Positions 36,079 through 46,885 of a stretch of DNA of 64,000 nt are shown in pieces; position 1 is the stretch's first letter, and each line of letters opens with the position of its first letter. A program made the position numbers and the translations under genes. The notes beneath the pieces are model-generated. The model ran no database searches, was not told where the DNA came from, and saw only the letters and a program-made list of their open reading frames with translations. Source of the stretch: Hyphomicrobium sp. (GTDB lineage: Bacteria > Pseudomonadota > Alphaproteobacteria > Rhizobiales > Hyphomicrobiaceae); NCBI GenBank assembly GCA_016716675.1, contig JADJVG010000005.1, positions 62,001 to 126,000 of the forward strand, written 5' to 3'.

Positions 36079-36819
36079 TCAGTGCTTCATGTAGTCGTGA
36101 ATGACCGTGCCGAGACCAAGCGTGATATCGGCAAGAATATGAGTTGCGGAGATCACATCGCGGACCGGCAAAGTGGCGACGGGGGCCAACGCGTGAGCGC
36201 CGAGTTCAAGCGCGGCCGGGCCACTCCACGCGCCTTTCAACACGATGTCTTCGAGGCGGTACTGCACGAGTTCGCAAATGCGCGGTGCGCAATCGACATG
36301 CGGAATGATCTTCAAGAGAAAGCTTGGCGCTTCGAGAGCGGTGAGCGCGTGCGCCGACGCCACGGCGCGATGCTTGTAGCCCATGGTGCCCGTTGCGATG
36401 CGGACGGAGCCATAGTCCAAGGAGCCGACGAGCACGTCTTTCTCAACACACAGCGCGGGAACTGCGAGCTTCTTGGGAAACCCCCAAATCTCGCGACCGC
36501 CGGCAATCGGCGCATCATCGTCCAGATACATGGCGTGCACGTAGCCGCCGGACATACCGTTGAAGGACACAGGTATCACTTGTCCTGCCTCAGTATAATC
36601 TCCGAACCCGGTCGAATCCGGCATGCGGATGAACTCAAACTTGACAATCGGATCGTTGATTTCGAGCGGCTCCGGCACCACGTGGCGCAGGGCTTCCGGG
36701 TCTGTCCTGTATGTGATGATGAAGAATTCTCGATTGATAAAGCGGTATGGCCCTGGCGGATAGGAAGGGCTGGTGAGCGGCATGGCGAATGCGGTTTTTT
36801 TGACATCGTCGATTTTCAT
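36079..36819 (-). CDS. adc: Acetoacetate decarboxylase
   Basis: Converts acetoacetate to acetone and carbon dioxide. 246 residues. PSYPPGPYRFINREFFIITY at the N-terminus and GGREIWGFPKKLA (about 107-119) with the Schiff-base Lys are diagnostic, as is the Glu in this motif that lowers its pKa. Lies between the patatin and the dehydrogenase gene with short gaps, suggesting one transcript. Confidence 0.93.
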   Translation of the reverse strand: MKIDDVKKTAFAMPLTSPSYPPGPYRFINREFFIITYRTDPEALRHVVPEPLEINDPIVKFEFIRMPDSTGFGDYTEAGQVIPVSFNGMSGGYVHAMYLDDDAPIAGGREIWGFPKKLAVPALCVEKDVLVGSLDYGSVRIATGTMGYKHRAVASAHALTALEAPSFLLKIIPHVDCAPRICELVQYRLEDIVLKGAWSGPAALELGAHALAPVATLPVRDVISATHILADITLGLGTVIHDYMKH

Positions 36820-36835
36820 TTCTCACTCCTAAGTC

Positions 36836-37957
36836 CTAGGTCTTGATGCCGTCGCGTGTGAGATCGAGGATCGTCACGCCCTGCTTCGGCTTCGTTCGTG
36901 TTTGGAAGGCTGCGTTGGCCAAGGTTCGCTGAACGTCCTTGCGTCCAGCGTTCCAATGCTCCTGCACTGAAAGCCGGGAGAACTCGTAATCCTTGCTTTC
37001 CGTCTCGTAGGCGGCCTCGCGTTGAATGAGGTGAACGATGGTGATTGCGGCATCGCAGGCATTGTCCGCGAGCAGCCGAGCATCAGGATCGTCGGATAGT
37101 TCAGCCGGCAGTTTGCTCGTAAGCCGCTTGGCCGCCCGGCGCAGCGTTTGAATTTCGCGGAATACATCCGTGTTGAGACGGGTACGGCTTGAGAAGCGGA
37201 TGTCCTTCTCTCGCTCCATGACATCCGAAATTGTCCTTGGCATCGGACCGCGAGCGCTGAAGAGATCAACCTGGAAGACAAGCATGTCGTCGCGCGGGCC
37301 ACCGCTATCGAGAACGTATTGCAGGGGCGTATTGGAAACGAGACCACCATCCCAATAGGCTTCCCCATCGATAATCATCGGCGGAAATCCTGGCGGGAGG
37401 GCACCGCTTGCCATGATGTGTTCAGGAGCAAGCGCACGCTCCTTGCTATCGAAATAGACAACGTTTCCTGTCCTCACGTTGACCGCCCCAACGCTCAAGC
37501 GGACCGGCCCCGACTGGATCCTGCCGAAGTCAACCAGCTCAGTCAGCGTCTTATGTAGCGGTGCGGTGTCGTAGAAGCTCAACGCTGCGGGCGTTCCCGC
37601 TGGCTCGAGAAGCGGAGACAGAAATCTCGGCTCGAAGAACCCGGTGACGCCAAGGGATGCGCCAGCCGCCGCTGTCAGCTCGTTGAAGAAGGCGCGCGCA
37701 AATTGACTAGGTAGCCAAGGACTGCTTTGCAGTCCGGACGAAACGGCGTTCCAGAAGGCGCGGAGTTTTTCGACCCGGCGCTCCGGCGCGTTTCCCGCGA
37801 TAAGGGCGGCGTTGATCGCCCCAATAGAGATGCCGGAAACCCAATCGGGCACAATGCCGGCCTCAGATAGCGCCTCAAAAGCTCCAGCCTGATAAGCACC
37901 AAGCGCGCCGCCGCCTTGAAGTACCAATACGGTCCGTTCGCCATCCGCTTCTGTCAT
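36836..37957 (-). CDS. Patatin-like phospholipase
   Basis: 373-residue lipid acyl hydrolase. Oxyanion hole GGGALG (15-20), nucleophile Ser44 in GISIG and the Asp of the Ser-Asp dyad in DGG (203-205) are all present. The C-terminal part (SDVMEREKDIRFSSRTRLNT) matches the DUF3734-type patatin subgroup. First gene of the group with adc and bdhA; in many proteobacteria this trio is linked to polyhydroxybutyrate turnover, which would supply 3-hydroxybutyrate. No signal peptide. Confidence 0.9.
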   Translation of the reverse strand: MTEADGERTVLVLQGGGALGAYQAGAFEALSEAGIVPDWVSGISIGAINAALIAGNAPERRVEKLRAFWNAVSSGLQSSPWLPSQFARAFFNELTAAAGASLGVTGFFEPRFLSPLLEPAGTPAALSFYDTAPLHKTLTELVDFGRIQSGPVRLSVGAVNVRTGNVVYFDSKERALAPEHIMASGALPPGFPPMIIDGEAYWDGGLVSNTPLQYVLDSGGPRDDMLVFQVDLFSARGPMPRTISDVMEREKDIRFSSRTRLNTDVFREIQTLRRAAKRLTSKLPAELSDDPDARLLADNACDAAITIVHLIQREAAYETESKDYEFSRLSVQEHWNAGRKDVQRTLANAAFQTRTKPKQGVTILDLTRDGIKT

Positions 37958-38069
37958 GACCCAAAGACCTCCTTATAGCGTTCTCTGTGTTCGGCGTGCT
38001 GGCGCTTTCGGTCTCCGAAGAATTGACAAAATCGATCGCGGAGCGCGAGCGCAATTGTTTGCGCGCAGC

Positions 38070-38429
38070 TCATGATCCATAGCCGTTTGCACCGGCCCAA
38101 TTCTGTTTAGACGCACCGCCACTCCCGCACGGCTCTTCGTCAAGGACGATGCAATCGCCGTCGATCACGATCGGCTGACCTGTACGTGAGCGCCGATCAG
38201 ACCACGTGTTCCATTGATGAGCCGGAGCCGCCTCGGGATTGGCGAGCCGTCTCAGATAGCGAACAAGCACCGCAAAGAAGATGAGCGGTGACATGATGAG
38301 CAAGAGTGCAATCCCAAAGAGTGCCGCAAGCCCTACCAGAGCAACCGCAGCTGCAATTGCGAGCGGGACGAGGACCTGAGGAATATGAACGACACGAATT
38401 TCAAAATCACCGATGGTCGAAGCAGTCAT
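38070..38429 (-). CDS. Small membrane protein
   Basis: 119 residues with one long or two short transmembrane helices (LVPLAIAAAVALVGLAALFG and IALLLIMSPLIFFAVLVRYL), then a polar tail (HQWNTWSDRRSRTGQPIVID). No domain recognised. It is between the patatin and DegP genes on the same strand. Confidence 0.55.
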   Translation of the reverse strand: MTASTIGDFEIRVVHIPQVLVPLAIAAAVALVGLAALFGIALLLIMSPLIFFAVLVRYLRRLANPEAAPAHQWNTWSDRRSRTGQPIVIDGDCIVLDEEPCGSGGASKQNWAGANGYGS

Positions 38430-38728
38430 GACACATCTCCGTACTCTGTTGTGCCTAACGTCTTTCGATATTGCAGGGGTTGGATTGCCGTTCCGATGGC
38501 CGCAACATTAACGATGCGCAACCATTGCGGCGCTGGTCGTGGCCATAGCCGATACGTGCCGAACACCAGTCGCCACGAGTGACTCTCAAAGACTGCGAGA
38601 TTGAGAAAGCGGGTGCAGCAGGCCAATGACGTTTGCACTCGGCCTGCTGCTCGATCGAAACGCTGTTACCAATTGGGAGAGGCAACGATCGGGGGGATGC
38701 GATATGCGTCTCGATGTTGACGTCGTCG

Positions 38729-40279
38729 TTAAGCCTTCGGCACCGGCAACGCGACGAACTGCGTTCCTGTCGGCGTCTTGACTTTCATGAGTACCGCGGT
38801 GCGTCCATTGGACTTGGCAGCGTCGACGCCATGCTGCACGTCAACCGGCGTCTCGACAGACTTGCCTGCCACTTCCAGAATGATGTCACCGGATTGCAAT
38901 CCCTTCTGGGCAGCGGTGCCATTCGGATCGAGATCGACAACCGCGACGCCCGTATCGCCAGCGCCCTGCACGTCATTGGCTGGAGCGAGCGTCAAGCCAA
39001 GGCCGGCAACTGCATCTTTGCTGGTTTCGGTTCCGAATGCCGACGCGGTCTTGCTTGATGGCATACTTGTGAGATCGAACGACGCCGTAAGTTCCTTGCC
39101 GTTCCTCATGTAGGTGACATCAACTTTCGACGCGGGCTTCATGGCTCCAATCAAGCGGGCAAGTTCGCGCGAATCTTCAACCGCCGCCCCGTTGACTACG
39201 GTGATTACGTCTCCGGCTTTGATGCCCGCTTTGGCGGCCGGTGTATTCCGTTCAACGGTATCGACGAGCGCACCCTTTGCCTGGCTCAACCCAAGACTGT
39301 CTGCGATATCCTGCGTCACAGGCTGAATGCGCACGCCGAGATAGCCGCGCTCAACGCTGCCATGCTCCTTGAGCTGCGCCACAACCTGCTGAACGGTTGC
39401 CGATGGAATCGCAAAACCGATGCCGATGCTTCCACCAGTCGGCGACATGATTGCGGTGTTCACACCAACGACTTCGCCCTTCATGTTGAAGGTCGGTCCG
39501 CCAGAATTGCCGCGGTTCACCGCCGCGTCGATCTGGAGGAAGTCATCGTATGGGCCCGCGCCGATATCGCGGCCACGCGCCGAGACGATGCCAGCCGTAA
39601 CTGTTCCGCCCAAGCCATATGGGTTGCCGATAGCGACGACGTTTTCACCGACGCGCGGCATCTCCTTGTCGAACGTGACGTATGGATAGTTGTCACCTGT
39701 TTCGACCTTGATGAGCGCAAGGTCAGTCTTCGGATCTGTACCAATCACCTTGGCATCGATGGTGCGGCCATTGTCGAGCGTGATCTGCACCTTCGTCGCA
39801 TGATCAACCACGTGATTGTTGGTCACGATGTAGCCGTCCGGGCTGATGAAGAAGCCAGAACCCTGACCTTGAATGATCTGCTGCCCACCACCAGGAACTT
39901 GGCCGAACTGATCCCCGAATTGCTTGAAGAACCGCTCCATCGGGCTGTTTTCAGGAAACTTCGGGAATGGCGGCGCGGCGTTGCCACTCTGCTCCACCGT
40001 TGGTTTGATGTTGACTTTAATGGCAACAACAGCCGGCTTGACCTTTTCGACGAGGTCGGCAACGCTCATCTGACCGGCGGCTTGTTCGCCAACAATCGGA
40101 ACTTGCCCTGCAAGGGCGGGACCGTGCGATACAACGGCCGCACCGCCTGCGAGTGCAAAGATCATGAGCGCCGCCGCACTGACCGACGAGAGGAAGCGTC
40201 CGTCGCGCTTAGTACGCGAACGCGAGGCAACGACCTCGCCTTTCTGCTGATTTTTGGTCTCTGTTTGCTGGATCGTCAT
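38729..40279 (-). CDS. degP: Periplasmic serine protease of the DegP/HtrA family
   Basis: Protease and chaperone for misfolded envelope proteins. 516 residues: N-terminal signal/anchor (SAAALMIFALAGGAAVVSHG), trypsin-like domain with His in TNNHVVDH, Asp in DPKTDLALIKV and Ser in NRGNSGGPTF, then two PDZ domains (YLGVRIQPVTQDIADSLGLS; GLGLTLAPANDVQGAGD). The start at 40279 has GGAG upstream. The two-component pair behind it on the same strand is a plausible envelope-stress regulator of this gene. Confidence 0.94.
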   Translation of the reverse strand: MTIQQTETKNQQKGEVVASRSRTKRDGRFLSSVSAAALMIFALAGGAAVVSHGPALAGQVPIVGEQAAGQMSVADLVEKVKPAVVAIKVNIKPTVEQSGNAAPPFPKFPENSPMERFFKQFGDQFGQVPGGGQQIIQGQGSGFFISPDGYIVTNNHVVDHATKVQITLDNGRTIDAKVIGTDPKTDLALIKVETGDNYPYVTFDKEMPRVGENVVAIGNPYGLGGTVTAGIVSARGRDIGAGPYDDFLQIDAAVNRGNSGGPTFNMKGEVVGVNTAIMSPTGGSIGIGFAIPSATVQQVVAQLKEHGSVERGYLGVRIQPVTQDIADSLGLSQAKGALVDTVERNTPAAKAGIKAGDVITVVNGAAVEDSRELARLIGAMKPASKVDVTYMRNGKELTASFDLTSMPSSKTASAFGTETSKDAVAGLGLTLAPANDVQGAGDTGVAVVDLDPNGTAAQKGLQSGDIILEVAGKSVETPVDVQHGVDAAKSNGRTAVLMKVKTPTGTQFVALPVPKA

Positions 40280-40471
40280 AGCTGTATCTCCATAGCAAGT
40301 GAGGCACGCTTTCGCGCCACGTTGCGCAGACGATGACAGCTCCAAGTTTGGTGCAGTGTTGCGGTCTGCTTAACTTTTCCCAATGTGTGGCGATGTGACG
40401 TCTGAACGGGCCGCCGGAAGCGTCGATTTCCGGACCATTTCTGCTGCGCGAGCCTGCTTCAGCGGCCGCAA

Positions 40472-41822
40472 TCAGGGGGTGACGGTGTTCGGAAAGACAA
40501 TGTCCATCCGCAGACCTGGATGATTGTCGCTCGCTTCCGCACGCGCGCCGTGCAGCCTGGCGACTGCGGCCACCAGGCTCAACCCGAGGCCGGTGCCGGG
40601 CGTTGTGCGGCTCACTTCACGCCGGTAAAAGCGGCGAAAAATATTCTGCCACTCGCTCTCGGGTACACCCAGCCCGTGATCGGCAACCGCCGCGACAATG
40701 GAGCCCGCGCGTCGCTCCAGTGAAACACAAATGTCGGTTCCCGCGGGTGTATGGGCGAGCGCATTTTCGATGAGGTTTGCGGCCATCTGAACGATGAGGT
40801 CACGATCTCCCGTGATCATGATGCCCGGTTCGATCTGCGATGTGAGGCGATGCCCCTCGTCTTCCGCGCTCAGCTCGTATGCTTCGGAGACAGAGTGCAG
40901 CGCCTCGCTCAGATCAAACCGTCTAAAAGCAGACTTTCGTGCACCCGCCTCAATCTGTGCGATGCGGAGCAGCGCGGTGAATGTCGCAAGGAGGCCATCG
41001 GCCTCCACAATTGCGCGATCAACGGCGTCGGCGTATTCGGCTGGCGACGCACCGTCATCGCGCTGTACCTGTTCGAGCCCTTGGCGCAGGCGCCCGAGAG
41101 GCGTCCGAAGATCGTGCGCAATATCGTTGCTCACCTGTTCAAGGCTCTCCATCAGCGCCTGGTTGCGGTCGAGCATGACATTGAGTGTTTGCGATAAGCG
41201 GTCGAAGTCGTCATTGGCTCCTGTAATCGGCACACGATGTTTGAGGTGGCCTTTCATGATCTCGTTGGCGGAATCGGTAATCAGATCGACGCGGCGCGCG
41301 ACAAGGCGGTTGGCGATGAGCGCCGTAACAAGCGCAAGCACGATGCCGCCGAGCAACGCGCGCAGCAGGATTTCGAAAAGCTCCTCATCGACATCAGAAA
41401 TCCAATGTACGTCGCGCCCGATGGACAACAATAGATCGTGGTTCAGCGCCGTGGTGAGAATGAGCAGGTGTTCGCCTGTTCCATGGTCTTTCGTGATCGT
41501 CTGCCTGTGCCAGCCAGGCGTTACACCGTCGAGCCAGAGATCGCCCACCACATGCGTGCCGTCCATTCGGACGATGTGATAGGCGAAACGCGTCGTCACC
41601 CCGGATAGCGTCTGCCTCTCGATCTCGGCAGCAATCACGTCCAGGCGCCCGCCCGCATTCAAGGCGACCATCCGCGACACTTCTTGCTCTATTCTGAGGC
41701 GACCCCGAGACCTCAGGGCATCATCGATGAAGGTGTAGACGGCTGTGCCGAGAGCAACCATCGAGACGACGATCAACAGCGCGGAAAGCGCCGCTATTCT
41801 AATGCCTATGCCGCGTGACAGA

Positions 41823-41836
<14 letters not shown>
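40472..41836 (-). CDS. Membrane sensor histidine kinase
   Basis: 454 residues. Two transmembrane helices (about 12-35 and 160-180) enclose a periplasmic sensor region. HAMP linker, then HisKA (NDIAHDLRTPLGRLRQGLEQ) and HATPase (NLIENALAHTP, DHGLGVPE, GTGLGLSLV). All catalytic motifs are intact. Its start overlaps the response regulator stop by 14 bases. Probable function: envelope or ion stress sensing for the OmpR-type partner. Confidence 0.92.
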
Positions 41837-42500
<664 letters not shown>

Positions 42501-42616
42501 GGGACCGAACCGATCAACTATGGGCCAACGGCCGCTTGCAATCATACCACCGCAGATCAATCGATGCAGCCCCTTGCCGTCACGATCGGCCAATGTCGAT
42601 GGGGTCCTGCTCGAAG

Positions 42617-43150
42617 CTAGCTCCTTGTCCAACGAAGACGCCGGAGCCACGCGAGGCCGATGAGCGCTGCAATGACGCTAGGGACTCCGAACGCGACAGG
42701 CAAGACGCGACGCCAATCGACGACGGAATTCGGCTTTACGGAAAAGTTTACGAAGCGGCTGGATGCCGGCGCCGGGGTCATCCGGTCTGCAACGCTCACC
42801 GCTGCTTTGTAGGCGCCGGACTGAAGCAAGTGGATCGTCCAGTCTGTATTGAGCTTAGCGCCCGGCTGGAGTTCCGTCACAAGTGCAGTTCTCTTTGCAA
42901 CCCAACCGTTGGGGTCAATCAAGCGATCGTGGTCCTTTCCGATCTGGACAAGGCTAATCCACGCCGTGAGGCTGTGGTGCTGTGCCAAATCCCTATTCTC
43001 AATGGTCGACCGCAAGACAATGCGATCTCCGGCCTCCGGCATCGCCGGATTGGCCGCGTCCTGCGTAAGCTCGATCGTGAGGCCAGCGGCGGAAGCTGGT
43101 CCTGCCAAGAAGGCACATCCGAGGAGAACGATGATTGGCGCGGTCTTCAT
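42617..43150 (-). CDS. Exported, membrane-anchored protein of an ABC exporter locus
   Basis: 177 residues: signal peptide (IIVLLGCAFLAGPASAAG), a beta-rich extracytoplasmic domain (LRSTIENRDLAQHHSLTAWI, HLLQSGAYKAAVSVADR) and a C-terminal transmembrane helix (VLPVAFGVPSVIAALIGLAW). The fold resembles bacterial immunoglobulin-like domains. It follows the ABC permease gene on the same strand and may be a periplasmic partner of that transporter. Function unknown. Confidence 0.65.
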   Translation of the reverse strand: MKTAPIIVLLGCAFLAGPASAAGLTIELTQDAANPAMPEAGDRIVLRSTIENRDLAQHHSLTAWISLVQIGKDHDRLIDPNGWVAKRTALVTELQPGAKLNTDWTIHLLQSGAYKAAVSVADRMTPAPASSRFVNFSVKPNSVVDWRRVLPVAFGVPSVIAALIGLAWLRRLRWTRS

Positions 43151-43175
43151 GGTGCAAGTCTTATCAGTGTGCAGC

Positions 43176-43955
43176 CTAAGCCTCCTCCAGTGAGAGTATC
43201 CGCATGCTTGAGATTGCGAAAATCAGCGAGAGGACAAAGAACACGGCGATCGGAATCAGGAATGGTACCTGGCTAACAATCGACTCGCCGTGAAGCGCAA
43301 CCGCGTAGAAGGCATTCACCGCATTTGACAGCGGATCGAAACGTGCGACGGCCCGCATCGCGGATGTATTGTGCAGGTCCGTACTGGCCGCCAGAGGAAC
43401 TGCAAAAAGCACATTCGTGATAACCGCCAGACACACAGCCGCGCGCGATGAAGCCAATCGGGCGCCTATCCCCAAAACCGAGGACTCCGAACGCCAGGAT
43501 AAGCGGTGCGCCAAATAGCAGAAGCACAGAGATCGCAGCACCCAGGCCTTGCTGCAGATCCGCCATCGCCCACAAGTACGGAACAGCCACGACCAGACTT
43601 GCGAGGGCTCCCGCAGCCGGCGCACCGAGCTTCCCAGCGGCGATTTCTTCTCGCGATAGCGGCGTTAAGAAAAGCAGCACTAAGTTTCCGCGTTTGCGCT
43701 CGCCTTCCGTCGCATCAATGCCGCTCAACATTGCCGCCAGCGCGCCGACGAATGTTGCCGCCGTCAGCATCGCCGCAACGGCCCATCCATTACCGGCCAG
43801 CTTGAGTGTGGTGCTGCAGTAACGATGACAAGCGCAATGGCGGACAGTGCCACCGCCAGAAAGCACGCGGAGGCGGCCACGCACAGTGCTGAGAACTCCG
43901 GCCGCCTCTTTGCAAACAGTGCTCGCACCGAATGAAAGTGAACGAGGCGTTTCAT
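43176..43955 (-). pseudogene. ABC-2 type permease, two frameshifts
   Basis: Reading must switch frame twice to give one protein of about 258 residues: MKRLVHFHSVRALFAKRRPE ... IALVIVTAA, then LKLAGNGWAVAAMLTAATFV and GNLVLLFLTPLSREEIAAGK, then GARLASSRAAVCLAVITNVL ... SLIFAISSMRILSLEEA. About six transmembrane helices and the charged loop LTPLSREEIAAGKL fit an ABC-2 permease. The shifts, near 43820 and 43465, each involve a short homopolymer (CC, TTTTGGGG). The ATG overlaps the ATPase stop (ATGA). Probably a working gene with base-call errors, otherwise a young pseudogene. Confidence 0.7.
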
Positions 43956-44894
43956 GCAACCCTCCGCGGCTGCGCGCCCGAGGCCGTCGTGAGATCGAGG
44001 TAAGCTCTTGGAGGCCGCCCCCGCCGTCGACTTCGACAATGGGCCAGCCTCTAAACATAAGGTCCCGCCATACGGCTTCGGTTGGGTGCGCGGATAGGAT
44101 ATCGACGATCATCCAATCCGCCTCGCGCGCGCGAATTCGCACCGGCAAAGGCGCGCCGGCGGCAGGCATTGAAATTTCGCCCGCAAGGCGCAGGCGATAA
44201 CGCCGCGCTTGCGCATGTTCAGCGAGCAGCGTCGAGATCGTACCGTCCGCAAACAGTCTGCCGCCCGCCATGATGCCGACGCGCGTATATATGTGATCCG
44301 CATCATCCAAGGAGTCCGTGGCGATGAGGATTGCGGTTCCCTCTTCCGCTAAGGCGAGCAGAATGTTGTGGATGTCTCGCCGCCCATCGCCATCGAGTCC
44401 TTGTGCCGGTTCGTCCCAAACAATTAGGCGCGGATTTGCGATCATTGCCCTTGCCAGCTCCAGCCTCTGCTTCATGTCTCGAGAGAACGTCACGATCGGT
44501 CGCTGCCCGGCGGACTTCAGACCAACCTGGTCAAGACGCGCTTGCAGCTCAATGGGAAAGCCTTTAGGCCAAACAGCGTGGCGAAGTGCGCCAGATATGT
44601 TGCGGCGGACATCTCGTGACGAAGCACATTGCGCTGAGGAAGAAAGCCGACGGCACCGTGTTGAAGCGCGCCATGCTCGCGCGGGTCGCGGTCGAAGAGA
44701 CGAACCGATCCGCTTGAAACGCCAACCAGCCCAAGCGCCACGGAAAGGGCAGTGCTTTTGCCGGACCCGTTCGGACCGAGCAGACCGCAAATCTCACCAG
44801 CATCAATTCTGAACGAGACACCGTTGAGACCGCATCGCGTGCCATGGCTGCTGCTAATAGGCTGGGTGTAGACGTCGTCGAAGACCAGGATCAT
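43952..44894 (-). pseudogene. ABC transporter ATP-binding protein, two frameshifts
   Basis: Walker A (LLGPNGSGKST) is in the first frame, which runs from 44894 to about 44555. The second frame gives GFPIELQARLDQVGL, a variant signature region (TFSRDMKQRLELARAMI), Walker B (LIVWDEPAQGLDGDG) and the His-loop-like region ILIATDSLDDADHI (no His here). A third frame gives the C-terminus DLTTASGAQPRRVA, whose TGA overlaps the permease ATG. Adding one A at CTAAAGG and one T at GAGCTTACC restores a single frame. The signature FSRDM in place of LSGGQ is close to that of CcmA/NosF-type exporters. Confidence 0.75.
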
Positions 44895-45297
44895 GGCGCG
44901 GCGTCCTCGCGCTCAAGAGATGCTAAGATGTATCTGCGCATGCCGGCCTCCATGCTGCGCGGCGCCATCAAGACGCGACTCGGTCGCGGTGTGTCAGGGA
45001 GGAGGCTAAGCTTCACGATGTTGGTTCATGCCGACTGGAACTATACAGTTCAGCAATGTTCCCGACGTCCTTCGTCGCGCGCCGCGGGCTTCAGGCGCGC
45101 GTGCGCGGCCGCTGTAATGAGGCACACAATCGCAAGGCACGTGCCGGCATGCAGTTGCGCGGCATTGTGCTGAGCGGAAAAGTGCTGGGCGACAAGGAGC
45201 CGGGCAATAAAAAAGACTCGATTGGCAACGGCCAGCACCGCCGCCAAGCCAGCTTTTGTGCCTTTCCACCGCCCATGAATCACACAGGCTGAACGCC
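44895..45297. other. Gene-free stretch, possible small ORF
   Basis: About 400 bases upstream of the ABC genes. A minus-strand frame with GTG start (45050-45283, 77 residues, some hydrophobic character) is the only candidate, but its ribosome site is poor and composition Arg/Ala-rich, so I do not call it. Confidence 0.3.
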
Positions 45298-46386
45298 TTA
45301 GTAGTAGAAGACCACGCGCAGATCGGACGTCAGATCGACATTGGACTTCGCTGCCAAAACAGCGCGTGCCGCATCTGCTCGCGCTCCATCCTCGTCTATA
45401 TCCGCAGCCGCAAAGATTGCCATTTGAGCGCGCCGCAAGATCATGCCGAAGTCCCGATCTATTTTACTGATCGAAGAACGTCCTATTCCACAAACGATAG
45501 GCATTGAGAGGCGCAACTCCTCTACGCAGGCCTGCTGTATCGAGTTTGAAATTGCCAGCATCAAGTCTTCAGCCGCCGCGGGCGCGGTCAATGGCAACAA
45601 AACAGCAAATTCGCGGCTCCCCAGCCTGGCGCAAACGCCTTTGTTCGGACCAACGTGGGCGCGCAACACATCACCGAGCGCACGAGCGATCGCGTCGCCC
45701 ACGACGCCCGGAAAGCGCGTGTTGTGCGCATCACTGTTGTCGAGGACGAAGTAAAGTACGTTGATATTCTTTTGAAGCTGCCGCGCGTGCGCGAAGGCAA
45801 TCTTGCCGCGCGCCTCAAGATAACTGCGCACCGGAAGTCCGCTGTGGACATCAAGTTGCGGCGCATCTACCAACCCGCGCAGGGTCGATGGGAGCTGCGC
45901 CAGCTTAGCGCCCACAATGCCCTCCCGCGTGAAACGTCCGACCAGCGTCGCCGCGATGTGCGCATACCTGCGGAACACGTCAAGGACGTTGCCTCTATGT
46001 TCAATTGGAGCCGACGTCATGGCCGCGATGTGGCCAATGATGCCGCCATCAGCAGAGTGAATGGGTACACCGATATAGCCATTCCAGCCGCACTCCATCG
46101 GAAACTGCAAAGCAACGTCACACGGTATGAATGTTTCCTGCCCTTCATATATGAGGCGGCACGGAGTCTCCGTTAGATCGTATTCGAAACTCGGCGCCAG
46201 CATGCCATGACTGGCAACCGCCACAGCCTGAACGTCCGTCACCGGCTCGCCAGGCTTGCTCGTGGGAAACGCTAGAAATACGAACTCGAGATTGAGCGCT
46301 CTGCTGATCGAACGTGTCAAAGTCGATAGCGACTCCAACTGAGCGTATTCGACTGCCTTGCCATATTCTTGGCTCTTATCGGTCAT
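45298..46386 (-). CDS. GAF domain protein with degenerate GGDEF domain
   Basis: 362 residues, soluble. GAF domain about 15-155 (LTRSISRALNLEFVFLAFPT ... CGWNGYIGVPIHSADGGIIG), then a GGDEF-fold domain (about 190-345) where the catalytic motif reads GSREF instead of GGDEF and the substrate-binding region is also altered (LDNSDAHNTRFPG). It should therefore not make c-di-GMP, but might bind a nucleotide or act through its partners. One of three GGDEF-type proteins within 5 kb. Confidence 0.78.
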   Translation of the reverse strand: MTDKSQEYGKAVEYAQLESLSTLTRSISRALNLEFVFLAFPTSKPGEPVTDVQAVAVASHGMLAPSFEYDLTETPCRLIYEGQETFIPCDVALQFPMECGWNGYIGVPIHSADGGIIGHIAAMTSAPIEHRGNVLDVFRRYAHIAATLVGRFTREGIVGAKLAQLPSTLRGLVDAPQLDVHSGLPVRSYLEARGKIAFAHARQLQKNINVLYFVLDNSDAHNTRFPGVVGDAIARALGDVLRAHVGPNKGVCARLGSREFAVLLPLTAPAAAEDLMLAISNSIQQACVEELRLSMPIVCGIGRSSISKIDRDFGMILRRAQMAIFAAADIDEDGARADAARAVLAAKSNVDLTSDLRVVFYY

Positions 46387-46885
46387 TGGTTGTTACGATC
46401 ACTACTGAAATTGCGACGCTGACGTTACGACGAGAATGCGGGAGTTTGGCCGTTCACGACGAAACCGCCCCACACGTGAACAACAGTGTTCAAGCATCCA
46501 GCATGCCAACCCAGCGTGTCAAGCAATCCGACTGATTCTTGCGCTCTGAATTCAACCACGGTTAAGCGCTGGCGGGCGCTTCCGAGTCTCCCAAAGCTTC
46601 GCAAACATGGCGATGACAAGTCCCCAGCGACGCCCAAGAATGCCTGTTCTACATCAGCTAATAAACAACTTGCGAAGGCTACGAACGTCCGCAAATTTTT
46701 TGCAGACTTTGCTGTTCAGAAGACGTCGGCAACAAACTCGGGCCGCGTGCACCAACACAATGGTTGTCGCCCTGCCCGTTCAACATAGCCGCCGGCAACC
46801 GCGCCACGCCGCGACAAACTTATCGTTGGTGTTCATCTCTGATCGGAGGCATCACAGGCGTATACTTGGCCGTTCGCGTATCGGG
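46387..46885. other. Gene-free stretch between two GGDEF genes
   Basis: About 500 bases, somewhat lower in GC. It must hold the promoter for the GAF protein gene at 45298-46386. No open frame with a recognisable domain on either strand, and no clear terminator. Confidence 0.35.

Noticed and set aside
38426..38638. 70-residue minus-strand frame whose stop overlaps the next gene start (ATGA)
   Set aside because: The overlap is suggestive, but the sequence has no recognisable family, no clear ribosome site, and unusual Trp/Arg composition. Left uncalled.
45050..45283. 77-residue minus-strand frame before the ABC genes
   Set aside because: GTG start without a ribosome site and Arg/Ala-rich composition; no support beyond being open.
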